A stretch of DNA of 9,709 bases from Schlesneria sp. (GTDB lineage: Bacteria > Planctomycetota > Planctomycetia > Planctomycetales > Planctomycetaceae). Every line of letters starts with the position of its first letter. Position 1 is the first letter of the stretch. The notes beneath the pieces are model-generated. The model was given only the letters and a program-made list of their open reading frames with translations. It was not told the DNA's origin and ran no database searches. Positions 1 to 6,386 of this stretch are shown here, one piece after another. Where the stretch lies: NCBI GenBank assembly GCA_025353525.1, contig JANXOO010000744.1, positions 1-9,709 on the forward strand, written 5' to 3'. The position numbers and the translations under genes are program-made.

Positions 1-419
1 AGGATGTTTCGCACCGTTTGCCGGCTGATCTTCTTGATGCCGAGCTTCCGGAGTTCTCCGATGATCCGCGTGTAGCCGAAGCCGGTTGTCTTGGCGATCT
101 CGATGACCAGTTCCCGGATTTCACGGGGCTTGCGTTGTCCCCCTTTGGGGTTGGCCTTCTTCTTGCCACCATTCTCATCGCGACACCAACGATAGAACGT
201 GGCCGCCGAGACGATGGTGATTAGTTCTTCGATGGCCCGCCCCAGTGTCTTGCCGAACTCCAACAAACGCTGACGCTCTTCCAGCTTCGTGTGAATCTCA
301 CCCGGAATTCGGGCTCGAAGAATCTTGTTCTCTTCTTTCAGGAACTGAACATACTTGGCCAGCTCGCGGTCAGTTCCGGATGCGATCAGGGCCAGCAGGG
401 GGTGGAAAAGTTTGGCCAT
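1..419 (-). CDS. Integrase-type transposase, N-terminal part (runs off left edge)
   Basis: Reading the minus strand from an ATG at 419-417 gives 139 codons without a stop, leaving the window at base 1. An in-frame TGA lies seven codons upstream with no start codon between, so this start is well defined. The protein opens MAKLFHPLLALIASGTDREL and continues with a charged helical stretch (VQFLKEENKILRARI, about residues 29-43). A helix-turn-helix-like region follows (about 70-85, TFYRWCRDENGGKKK), then a basic linker and an HTH_21-like segment (about 100-139, IRELVIEIAKTTGFGYTRI). This order is that of IS3-like/rve transposases common in planctomycetes, in which the DDE integrase core follows. 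The core would lie left of the window, so catalytic residues cannot be seen. No strong ribosome-binding site precedes the ATG. It probably belongs to an insertion sequence whose right part is 420 to about 616-640. An unrelated rve-type integrase is the main alternative. Confidence 0.72.
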   Translation of the reverse strand, partial: MAKLFHPLLALIASGTDRELAKYVQFLKEENKILRARIPGEIHTKLEERQRLLEFGKTLGRAIEELITIVSAATFYRWCRDENGGKKKANPKGGQRKPREIRELVIEIAKTTGFGYTRIIGELRKLGIKKISRQTVRNI

Positions 420-603
420 CGGAGTATTGTCACAACTTCAGATTATGGAACGGATTTCACATTGGTTGTACCCCGCTTCCATCCGGAAAAAACGCACCGG
501 TGCCTGCAATTTTCCAAGCCGTTGAGAACCCGTTTCTCGATGCCTTCATAGGCTTCGTAAACGGTCCAGTTGAGCAGGGTCAGGGGGCAGAAGGCCCCAG
601 ATC

Positions 604-640
604 AAAACCGGGTACAGTTTCAGAAAGTGTACCCGGTTTT
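604..640. repeat. 37-bp near-perfect palindrome, possible IS end(s) or bidirectional terminator
   Basis: The arms AAAACCGGGTACA (604-616) and TGTACCCGGTTTT (628-640) are perfect 13-bp reverse complements. The 11-base centre (617-627) also pairs, TTTC with GAAA around a single A, with one G/G mismatch, so 17 of 18 pairs match. A 7-bp direct repeat CAGATCA sits at 598-604 and 644-650. Each outward-reading arm begins TGTACCCGG. IS3-family termini typically begin 5'-TG, so the left arm read on the minus strand could be the terminus of the insertion sequence carrying the transposase at 1-419. The right arm could then be the end of a second copy or remnant. The T-rich flank also fits a terminator. 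The structure is certain; the role is inferred. Confidence 0.6.
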
Positions 641-682
641 TGGCAGATCACGACTTTCTTCGAGTAAACCCTGATTCTCGAT

Positions 683-701
683 ATCCCTGTTTTTCAGGGA
701 T
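683..701. repeat. Small hairpin ATCCCTG/CAGGGAT
   Basis: A 7-bp perfect stem (683-689 with 695-701) closes over a TTTTT loop. A further CCCTG copy lies at 669-673. No T-run follows it on the plus strand, so it is not a standard terminator; its role is unknown. It lies between the large palindrome and the terminator of the leftward gene. Confidence 0.35.
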
Positions 702-845
702 TCGCAGCCTATCCGCGTTCTATACGAAATGCGTCATGGCACTACGGAACCGAAGCCTCAGACTCGCTCGAAGCCTCCACTCGATACTTCGTGATGCGAT
801 TTTCGTACTGCCCAGCGTCACCACTCCGACTTTCCGCCGATGACT

Positions 846-869
846 TGCAACGATTTGCAAGACATGCAA
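846..869. repeat. Three TGCAA motifs at about one helical turn
   Basis: TGCAA occurs at 846-850, 856-860 and 865-869, with 10- and 9-base steps. The first two are part of TTGCAA palindromes. Spacing near one DNA turn puts the copies on the same face of the helix, as in protein-binding arrays. It abuts the terminator at 868-909. No function can be assigned from sequence alone. Confidence 0.35.
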
Positions 870-909
870 AAGCCCGCCTTACCCTATAATTACAGGGCTT
901 TCAAGCGGG
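868..909 (-). terminator. Rho-independent terminator of the leftward gene
   Basis: On the minus strand CCCGC (909-905) pairs with GCGGG (877-873), followed at once by CTTTT. Inside, CCCT (897-894) pairs with AGGG (885-882). An alternative 7-bp stem, AAAGCCC 869-875 with GGGCTTT 895-901, uses the same bases. It lies 52 bp past the stop of the minus-strand gene at 962-1270, the right place and orientation to end its transcript. Confidence 0.55.
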
Positions 910-961
910 TTATCGACTCAGCAACGTCCCTCGCGACGTAACCAAAGGATCTGAGCCGCTT

Positions 962-1270
962 TTACTCAGCTTCCTCCTCAGCAGGTGCGGACATCAGGTC
1001 GATCGCCGTTGGCGAAAGCTGAGTTCCGCGCTGCAGGGAATTTTTCACCAGCCTCAACGCGACTAATTTCGAGATGATCGATTCAACTTTTGAACCCAAA
1101 TCCGGAAGTCGAAGTTCCAGATCCTGAATGAGCAATACTTCGTTGGGATTGTGGGCTAAAAACATCAACAGATTGAGACAATCAACACGATTGAACCCCG
1201 AGCTTTCCGGCAACGCGTCCTTAAAAGCCTGACGAACCCTGCCCCAATCTCTTTTCCCTGATTTTCCCAT
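962..1270 (-). CDS. Small winged-helix-like protein, function unknown
   Basis: The 102-residue protein begins MGKSGKRDWGRVRQAF and ends in an acidic tail (EEEAE). Residues about 25-90 read like a winged helix-turn-helix. There is a first helix (VDCLNLLMFLAHNP), a second helix before a turn (LLIQDLELRLPDLG), a recognition-type helix (KVESIISKLVALRLV) and a short wing ending in LSPTAIDLM. Such folds usually bind DNA, but no named family is recognised, so regulator is an inference. The frame is open upstream to 1561, but that extension is rich in Arg/Ser/Pro, lies opposite the methyltransferase remnant and looks like a shadow. An in-frame ATG at 1312 with an AGGA touching it is an alternative start adding 14 residues. 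A terminator at 868-909 follows. The gene is divergent from the methyltransferase remnant starting at 1343. Confidence 0.55.
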   Translation of the reverse strand: MGKSGKRDWGRVRQAFKDALPESSGFNRVDCLNLLMFLAHNPNEVLLIQDLELRLPDLGSKVESIISKLVALRLVKNSLQRGTQLSPTAIDLMSAPAEEEAE

Positions 1271-1342
1271 ATCGCGTTCCCAAGCATTTCCTACGTCCGA
1301 CCCGATCAACATTCCTGTACAATTTGATTGCGCCCGGATGTT

Positions 1343-1691
1343 ATGCGAACGTCCAGCAAGGAACCACACGCTCGCATGCGGGAGGAACCCGAAAACCGGA
1401 TTTACCCGCGAAATGTGGTCGAGGGGAACAGCGAGTATCGTCAAGATCGACACGATTGTTGACCTGCTGCGGGTACTGCACGAAAAGATGCCGACTGGCG
1501 GACAGATTCTGACTGACGGTATCGTTGATCGTTTCCATACGGCCCGTTCCCTTCGACTCACCTTTGGTTTGCATCATATCTATCGGACCGGTCAGCAAGT
1601 GCAGCGTATGCTGGAATCTGTCGGCTTCCACATGGACCGAAAATATGAGGAACCGTTTGGGATCTATCCGATTCTGATAGCGACCCGTTAA
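1343..1691 (+). pseudogene. Class I SAM-dependent methyltransferase remnant, middle deleted
   Basis: Two coding pieces in different frames lie next to each other. The first starts at ATG 1343 and reads MRTSSKEPHARMREEPENRI then YPRNVVEGNSEYRQ before a stop near 1465; it looks like an N-terminus. The second, in the frame open from 1338, becomes protein-like from about 1440 (VDLLRVLHEKMPTGGQIL, 1458 on) and ends EEPFGIYPILIATR at the TAA 1689-1691. The second piece resembles the last 75-80 residues of class I methyltransferases: a 'PGG-L-I-DG' strand and turn, an RT..QV.RMLES helix, and a final EPFGIYP strand. The SAM-binding glycine loop (usually E/D-x-G-x-G) is missing. The simplest reading is an internal deletion of well over 100 residues with a frame change at about 1430-1445. 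Inactive as it stands. It converges on the ACP remnant, suggesting a shared former pathway. Confidence 0.5.
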
Positions 1692-1782
1692 CACACTTGA
1701 AGCTGGCGGTGACAGTCTGAATTCGTATGCCACGGACAAGTTGGAAGCGCAGCAACATTAGCAGGCGCGCCGGATTGCACGT

Positions 1783-2052
1783 TCAAACAACAGCCAATTG
1801 TGCCCCCGCCTGGAGTCGTCGGGCAATCAACTCGGCAACAGTTTGGGGTGTCTTGAACGCCTCGGGAGTGAGATCGGCAGAACCTGGCCGCACTTGGAAT
1901 TCGATTTCGATAAAGACCAACAGGTCCATCATCGTCAATGAATCAATGGCACCCGCTTCGAGCAAGTCGGTACCGGCAACCAACGACTCATGACCCGTTA
2001 CCGACCGCAGAAATTCAATCAGTCGGCGTTAAATTGAAATGTCATTTTTCAT
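1783..2052 (-). pseudogene. Acyl carrier protein remnant with in-frame TAA at codon 8
   Basis: From ATG 2052-2050 the minus strand reads MKNDISI, a TAA (2031-2029), then in the same frame RRLIEFLRSVTGHESLVAG and on to a TGA at 1785-1783: 89 codons, normal ACP length. The 4'-phosphopantetheine site is GAIDSLTMMD (Ser38). It is followed by the usual helix II and III features, an acidic VFIEIEFQV and LTPEAF.TPQTVAELI. The ATG has AGGA nine bases upstream and overlaps the end of the ligase frame by 11 bp, as expected for translational coupling. This supports 2052 as the ancestral start and TAA as a nonsense change (for example from CAA or GAA). Translation could only restart at CTG or TTG codons (TTG at 1983), losing helix I. 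Carrier proteins hold acyl chains as thioesters for a partner ligase or synthase; the ligase remnant is next door. Confidence 0.6.
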
Positions 2053-2728
2053 GGATCAAATTCCTGGTGAGATGATCGTGTCGGTTCAAGCAAGTGTATG
2101 AGGGTTTAGCCTTTTCGGCCCATCGCTGCAGCCGAGGACGATCGATCCGGTAAGCCGAATTCAATGGGAATTCGTCCACAAGCTGAAACGATTCGGGCAC
2201 CAACTGACGCGACAGCTCGGCGCGGCACCGAGCGACCATTTCCGAAAGCGCCAATTCGTGACATGAAACATCAGGACGAACATACAAGACCAGCCGCGAC
2301 CCCAAGTCTGGCAAGTCGCACGGCACCGCGACCGCCTGGGTGGCGGCTAGTCGCTCGACCGCAAAATCGACAAGATCGGCAGGTTGCACCCGAAAACCGG
2401 CAATCTTGACAAATGCACTGCTGCGTCCGTGGAGAGCGATCCATCTCGCGCTGTCCCGAGATGCCAGATCGCCGGTGTGCAACCATCTCGAGCGAATTCT
2501 ATTTGCCGTTGCAATAGCATCCCGCCAGTATCCCAACATGCAGCATGATTTCGCCGTAACTGCCGGTGAATCGGCACTTTGCTCGGCAACGGACTCGAAC
2601 AGCCGGGCCAGATGGGTCACATCATTTTGGAATCGTGGCAGTTCGTATCCCATTGCGCCAACGCCCTTTGAACTGCGGTTCCCTGGGCCGCCTTCCAGGA
2701 TGATTGCGATTGGGTCATGAACTGACAT
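2042..2728 (-). pseudogene. AMP-forming acyl/aryl ligase remnant, about 300 residues lost plus frameshift
   Basis: The open frame encodes 228 residues against about 500 for adenylate-forming ligases. Residues 33-57 (FQNDVTHLARLFESVAEQSA) look like the normal N-terminus. From residue 64 the C-terminal part appears: MLGYWRDA, RWLHTGDLAS (motif A7, Asp87), HGRSSAFVKIAGFRVQP (A8 region) and FPLNSAYRIDR (A10). The whole ATP-binding core, including the TSGTTGxPK loop, is absent. At 2555-2538 a different frame reads SYGEIMLH, the segment that normally precedes MLGYW, so there was both a large deletion and a frameshift near 2540. The usual catalytic Lys of A10 (GKxDR) is Arg194. A start at ATG 2653, preceded by AAAGGG, is as likely as 2728. 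The enzyme would have activated a carboxylic acid with ATP for loading on the adjacent carrier protein. It cannot work as encoded. Confidence 0.6.
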
Positions 2729-2740
2729 CGATCAACCGTT

Positions 2741-2789
2741 AACATCCTGTGATGTTGGCATTTGTTTGCAATTTGCCAGGCCCAACATC
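2741..2789. promoter_or_regulatory. Repeated AACATC/GATGTT motif upstream of the ligase remnant
   Basis: AACATC (2741-2746), CTGT, then GATGTT (2751-2756) form a 6-bp inverted repeat. GATGTTGG (2751-2758) also pairs perfectly with CCAACATC (2782-2789). Three copies of the same hexamer in 49 bp, starting 13 bp upstream of the ligase ATG at 2728, could be an operator or alternative RNA stems. No regulator for it can be named. Confidence 0.3.
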
Positions 2790-3565
2790 GACTTACCTCA
2801 CTTTTTTTTCCAAGACCGCAGAACCACATTTCGACGGCGAAACGGCACGTTCATGCGGGAAAAATCCTGGACTTGATTGGTAACAAATGCCGGGTGTCGG
2901 AACTCGACAAATATCAATCCATCCTGTCTATCTTAACAACAGGTGTCAATTTGATTTATCCTGGTCGTTGTAGTTCATTAAACGTCTTTCTTCCGCTTTA
3001 TTCCATTTTACCCCAAAGTCGAATCTCACAATTTGCCTGATATACGCGGCTGCGACGACGATTTCAGTTGAGTGGTCAAACCGCTGATTTTGAGTGTGGA
3101 GTTGCAAATTTCAGGGGGCCGCGTGGAGATTCGCAAATTCCACTCGAATGGGAATGGCCATTTGCCGCTTATAGTGCAGTTCGCCAGCGGTGGGCCTCCC
3201 TCTTTCCTCCGCCAATTTCTGTGCATATATCACTGCCAATGCTGACGGGATGACATGGTCGCTGCATGAGCACCGAGGCGCGCTGTTCCGCTGTGCGGCA
3301 TTAGAATTTTGAAGATTTTCAGCAGGTCGCCCGTGCGGTCATCTCGGAATTGCATCCCAGCGTTTCAGCACAAACGCCTCGTAACAAGGTCGCAGACAAC
3401 GTCTGCACGTCGACTCAATTCCCGCCTCAATACACGAACGCACCTCGGTACCAACTGTCGTTTACCAAGTCACCCCGCCGCGAATTATTTTTCATTGAAA
3501 TGTCGCTCCGCAAGCGGGTGGCGAAGCGCCGATCTTCGATTTTCGCAACGCCGATTCGGCAATGA

Positions 3566-3721
3566 CTTGTAGAGTGCGAGAACGCGTCACTTCACCCCGA
3601 TTTGAAAGTTCGATTTCGGAATCACGACATCGCTTCACTGGAAAGCGACTCGAAGCAAGCGTTGCTATCTGACATGTATGACATACTCGGGATTCGTCCG
3701 CTCAAAAAACGCGGAACATGA
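3566..3721 (+). pseudogene. Possible C-terminal coding fragment of unknown protein
   Basis: Between in-frame TGA codons (3563-3565 and 3719-3721) lies a 51-codon stretch with no ATG in its first half. Its end reads naturally (LHPDLKVRFRNHDIASLESD, then ALLSDMYDILGIRPLKKRGT). Its stop overlaps the ATG of the next frame as ATGA, an arrangement typical of adjacent operon genes. The same frame upstream holds another protein-like piece near 3309-3370. It may be the tail of a decayed gene; no family is recognised and chance is a real alternative. Confidence 0.22.
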
Positions 3722-3990
3722 TGGACCTTGAGAACTTGAAGCAGTTTTCAGAGACGCATTTTCCCACCGGACCAGAAGCACTCGCCCCGAAACCTGCGAT
3801 CAAAGTCGTGGAAAGCCCTCTCACGTGCTGCGATGGTTGGGTTCTTTTAAAACTCGCAGAGCACAACAATTCGGCTCAACAGCCGCAACGCTCGCAGTCG
3901 CAACGCTCGCAGTCGCGTACGGTTCACACTTGCTCACGAATTCGCACTCCTGCTCCTCGGTATCTCTACCGTTGTCGGAGAATCAATTGA
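3718..3990 (+). CDS. Hypothetical small protein or N-terminal gene fragment
   Basis: A 90-codon frame starts MMDLENLKQFSETHFPTGPE at an ATGA overlap with the preceding fragment's stop. The first 45 or so residues have a natural composition. The rest turns to Ser/Arg/Gln-rich sequence caused by a 15-bp tandem duplication (3884-3913, giving QRSQSQRSQS) and then Cys/Arg-rich sequence, as if a real N-terminus runs into unrelated DNA. No ribosome-binding site stands out and no domain is recognised. It is probably broken or not a gene. Confidence 0.22.
   Translation: MMDLENLKQFSETHFPTGPEALAPKPAIKVVESPLTCCDGWVLLKLAEHNNSAQQPQRSQSQRSQSRTVHTCSRIRTPAPRYLYRCRRIN
3884..3913. repeat. Two exact 15-bp tandem copies
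   Basis: CGCAACGCTCGCAGT occurs at 3884-3898 and again directly at 3899-3913, followed by a CGC start of a third. As it keeps the reading frame it could be a slippage duplication; no function is implied. Confidence 0.6.
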
Positions 3991-4183
3991 AATGAGGCGA
4001 GATTCAATCAGTTTGCGAAGATATCGGCTGGAACGACTGGGACACGGCGCATTTGTCCGGCGCAGGCGCAAAGCCTTTCAGTTGATTTGGGCACCGGGAG
4101 GTCAGTAACGCATCAGTTCAGCCGGATTGAGGATCTTCAACGATTGCGGTAATGTAATTGGTCTCCTCCACAAAATGACCCAT

Positions 4184-4199
4184 AAGGATCGGATCTATG
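4184..4199 (+). promoter_or_regulatory. Ribosome-binding site and start of the GH32 gene
   Basis: AAGGA at 4184-4188 lies eight bases before the ATG at 4197-4199, a good Shine-Dalgarno arrangement. It fixes the start just ahead of a clear signal peptide. A TGTAAT at 4153-4158 could be a -10 element, but no good -35 is spaced from it. Confidence 0.5.
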
Positions 4200-5900
4200 C
4201 GATTGAAAGCCGTCCTGTTCGCCACACTCGTTTTGACGCCGCTGTTCTCGTTGATCGCCTCCGACAAAGAGTTGGCCGACAAAACTCTGGTGAGTTGGGT
4301 CACAGTGGCCAATCTGCAGCAACGGGCTGGCAGCATCCTGACGATCGACGACAATGCACGGCACTTTGATGGCATCGTCTTTGGCGAACTCTCACCGGGC
4401 AAATGGATGGCGGGCAGCGAATTTTTCTTGCGCACGCAAAAGCAACAAGAGGCGTGGCCGATGGAAACGGCTGACGCCAAAACACTGGTTCAGATAGCGA
4501 TCGTCTATCGTGGCATGACCGTGACGACTTATCGAAACGGCGTGCAATACTCACAGCATCGGATTTCGCAGGCTCAGCCGTTTGGAACTGGCAGCGTCAT
4601 CATTATCGGGCCCCGGCATTTCGCCAACAATCAGTTCTTTGCCGGTCAGGTCGACGACGCACGGATCTACGATGTGCCGCTGTCGGTCGACCAGATCGTT
4701 GCGTTGCAACCGAATAAAGAAAGCGAGATCAAGCCGTGGGCGTGGTGGACTTTCGAAGATTCGTCCGTTCGCGAACGAACTGGACGATTCCCCCAGATAC
4801 GATTGACGGGCGGTGTGACGGTCGAAGGTGGCCGGTTGATCCTGAACGGTGAAGGCGGACTCTTCGCGGCGATTGATGCCGAAACGGCTGATGCGATCGC
4901 CACTTTACCTGCCGCACCAGCGCGACCGGTTCCACAAGTTGGCATGGTGTTGAATTACCATCTGATGCATCCCGGAGGTGACAGCCTGCCGGGTGATCCG
5001 AACGCGGCGTATTGCCTCGATGGCGTCTATCACTTGCATTACATCCTGGCACACCCGTGGAAGGGCCGAACATCGTTCTCGTTCGTCCATGTCACCAGTC
5101 CCGACATGCTGCACTGGACGTGGCAGACGACAAAATTGCAACCGTCGTTCACGGGGCATGGAATGTTCAGTGGTACCGGTTTCATCACGAAAGACGGCAA
5201 GCCCGCAGTGATCTATCACGGCGAGGCTTCCGGACGGAATCAGATCGCCATCGCCAAAGACAACAAGTTATCTGCCTGGGACAAGCCATTTCCCGTCGCC
5301 GTCAGGAATGCGGACGGAACCGAAGCCAACATTCAACACTGGGATCCGGATTGTTTCCTGATCGACGATTCGTATTACTCAATTTCAGGTGGCGAGAATC
5401 CACCGCTGTTGAAATCACAAGATCTGAAAACCTGGACGCGCGTCGGCAACTTTTTACAAAATGATCTGCCCGATGTTGCTCGCGGTGAAGACATCTCGTG
5501 CCCGAACTTCTTCCGACTGGGCGACAAATGGATGTTGTTGTGTATCAGCCATGACCTGGGTTGTCGCTATTACCTGGGTGACTGGGACGCCAGGGCCGAA
5601 CAGTTCGTGCCGCAGAAACATGGACGCATGAACTGGCGCCGCGAAAGCCAAAGTCTGTTCAGCCGTAATTCGTGGCGTGCCGACTTTTTTGCTCCGGAAA
5701 GCGTGCTAACGCAGGATGGCCGACGAGTGATGTGGGCCTGGTGCGCGACACTCGATCGCAACGACGGTGCGATGAGTCACTACACGATCCAATCGATGCC
5801 GCGCGAATTAAGTCTTTCTGCGGACGGGCAACTTCGAATCAGGCCGCTCCGCGAACTTGAAGGACAGCGATTCGACCAGATAACACTGAACGATGTCTAG
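4197..5900 (+). CDS. Secreted LamG-GH32 glycoside hydrolase, cut short by TAG
   Basis: This 567-codon frame encodes an exported enzyme of the glycoside hydrolase 32 clan (fructan/sucrose-type beta-fructosidases). Residues 1-22 form a signal peptide (MRLKAVLFATLVLTPLFSLI, AS|D cleavage). Residues about 30-175 look like a LamG/concanavalin A-like domain ending DDARIYDVPLSVDQI. The five-bladed catalytic domain runs from about 248. GDPNA at 266-270 aligns with the canonical N-D-P-N-G and keeps the nucleophile Asp267. HWDPD keeps the stabilising Asp383 of the RDP motif with Arg replaced by Trp. The EC motif appears as GEDISCPNFF (430-439), with Ser where the acid/base Glu is expected and Glu431/Asp432 nearby. 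TAG 5898-5900 ends the frame just where the linker to the C-terminal beta-sandwich begins; that sandwich is encoded in the same frame to 6386. Full length would be about 729 residues. Likely substrate a fructan-like glycan, not certain. No neighbouring transporter is visible. Confidence 0.72.
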   Translation: MRLKAVLFATLVLTPLFSLIASDKELADKTLVSWVTVANLQQRAGSILTIDDNARHFDGIVFGELSPGKWMAGSEFFLRTQKQQEAWPMETADAKTLVQIAIVYRGMTVTTYRNGVQYSQHRISQAQPFGTGSVIIIGPRHFANNQFFAGQVDDARIYDVPLSVDQIVALQPNKESEIKPWAWWTFEDSSVRERTGRFPQIRLTGGVTVEGGRLILNGEGGLFAAIDAETADAIATLPAAPARPVPQVGMVLNYHLMHPGGDSLPGDPNAAYCLDGVYHLHYILAHPWKGRTSFSFVHVTSPDMLHWTWQTTKLQPSFTGHGMFSGTGFITKDGKPAVIYHGEASGRNQIAIAKDNKLSAWDKPFPVAVRNADGTEANIQHWDPDCFLIDDSYYSISGGENPPLLKSQDLKTWTRVGNFLQNDLPDVARGEDISCPNFFRLGDKWMLLCISHDLGCRYYLGDWDARAEQFVPQKHGRMNWRRESQSLFSRNSWRADFFAPESVLTQDGRRVMWAWCATLDRNDGAMSHYTIQSMPRELSLSADGQLRIRPLRELEGQRFDQITLNDV

Positions 5901-6386
5901 CTCGGCAATCCCGCTAACGAATTGCGTTCCGATCGCAGCGCACCGGGAAAGAAAATTGCGCAACTGGGCAGTGATGCGTCTGAGATCCGAATTCGCATCG
6001 CACGTGATCAAGCCGAACGAAAACTGTTTGGCTTCACGCTGTTCCCGGATGGAAAGGGAGGTGGCTTGCCGATCGTCTTCCGCCCCGAAACCGGATCCCT
6101 GCGCGTCGGATCGACCGAAGCGCCATTCGCAATTGGCGACCTGCCGAAGGGTGAGGACATCGACTTGCGAATCTTTGTCGATCGTTACGTTGTCGAAGTG
6201 TTCGTCAACGATCGTCAGGCGGTCATCGCGAATCATGCTGATTATCAGAACAACCTCGACCTGATCGGATTTACCGTCGGTGCACCAACAGTCATTAAGC
6301 AAGTCGATCTCTGGAAAATCAAGCCGACGAACGAAGGCTTCTTTGCAGCACAAAAACAGCGCATTTGGGAACCAGAAACGAAGTGA
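5901..6386 (+). pseudogene. C-terminal beta-sandwich of GH32, stranded behind the TAG
   Basis: After TAG 5898-5900 the same frame stays open for 161 codons to the TGA at 6384-6386. It reads LGNPANELRSDRSAPGKKIA and later KLFGFTLFPDG, EDIDLRIFVDRYVVEVFVND and DLWKIKP. The 'D-r-fVDr-vVEvFvNdr' strand pair is the classic signature of the GH32 C-terminal module, so this is the remainder of the upstream gene. There is no frameshift: one base change could restore a 729-residue protein. No ribosome-binding site or ATG would allow separate translation; the first usable start is TTG at 5922. Either the gene is a recent pseudogene, the stop is read through, or there is a base error. Confidence 0.7.

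Larger units (their letters stand above)
420..961. other. Gene-free segment between transposase and small regulator-like gene
   Basis: This stretch of about 540 bp has no convincing gene on either strand; the open frames in it are short, overlapping and of low-complexity arginine/serine composition. Bases 420-603 lie directly upstream of the transposase and are probably its leader within the insertion sequence. They include a small GC hairpin (GGGGC 584-588, GCCCC 594-598). To the right are a 37-bp palindrome (604-640), a second hairpin (683-701), three TGCAA motifs (846-869) and a minus-strand terminator (868-909), each listed separately. Bases 702-845 hold nothing I recognise. Confidence 0.5.
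2790..4183. other. About 1.4 kb with no convincing gene
   Basis: Both strands were read. The open frames are under 100 codons, mostly start at weak codons, and read as low-information Arg/Ser/Pro sequence. Bases 2800-3020 are AT-richer than the rest, with an eight-T run at 2802-2809. The only stretches that read like protein are a short plus-strand piece near 3309-3370 (EDFQQVARAVISELHPSV) and the two fragments at 3566-3721 and 3718-3990, listed separately. No tRNA, direct-repeat array or strong terminator was found. It is best described as eroded former coding DNA or a long intergenic region. Confidence 0.45.

Noticed and set aside
1271..1561. Upstream extension of the winged-helix gene to 1561 (199 codons)
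   Set aside because: The added residues are Arg/Ser/Pro-rich, lie opposite the methyltransferase remnant and lack a ribosome-binding site; the natural sequence begins at ATG 1270 (or 1312).
2029..5900. Stop-codon reassignment explaining both in-frame stops
   Set aside because: One is TAA and the other TAG, while TAA is used as a normal stop at 962-964 and 1689-1691; neighbours also carry deletions and a frameshift, so decay is simpler.
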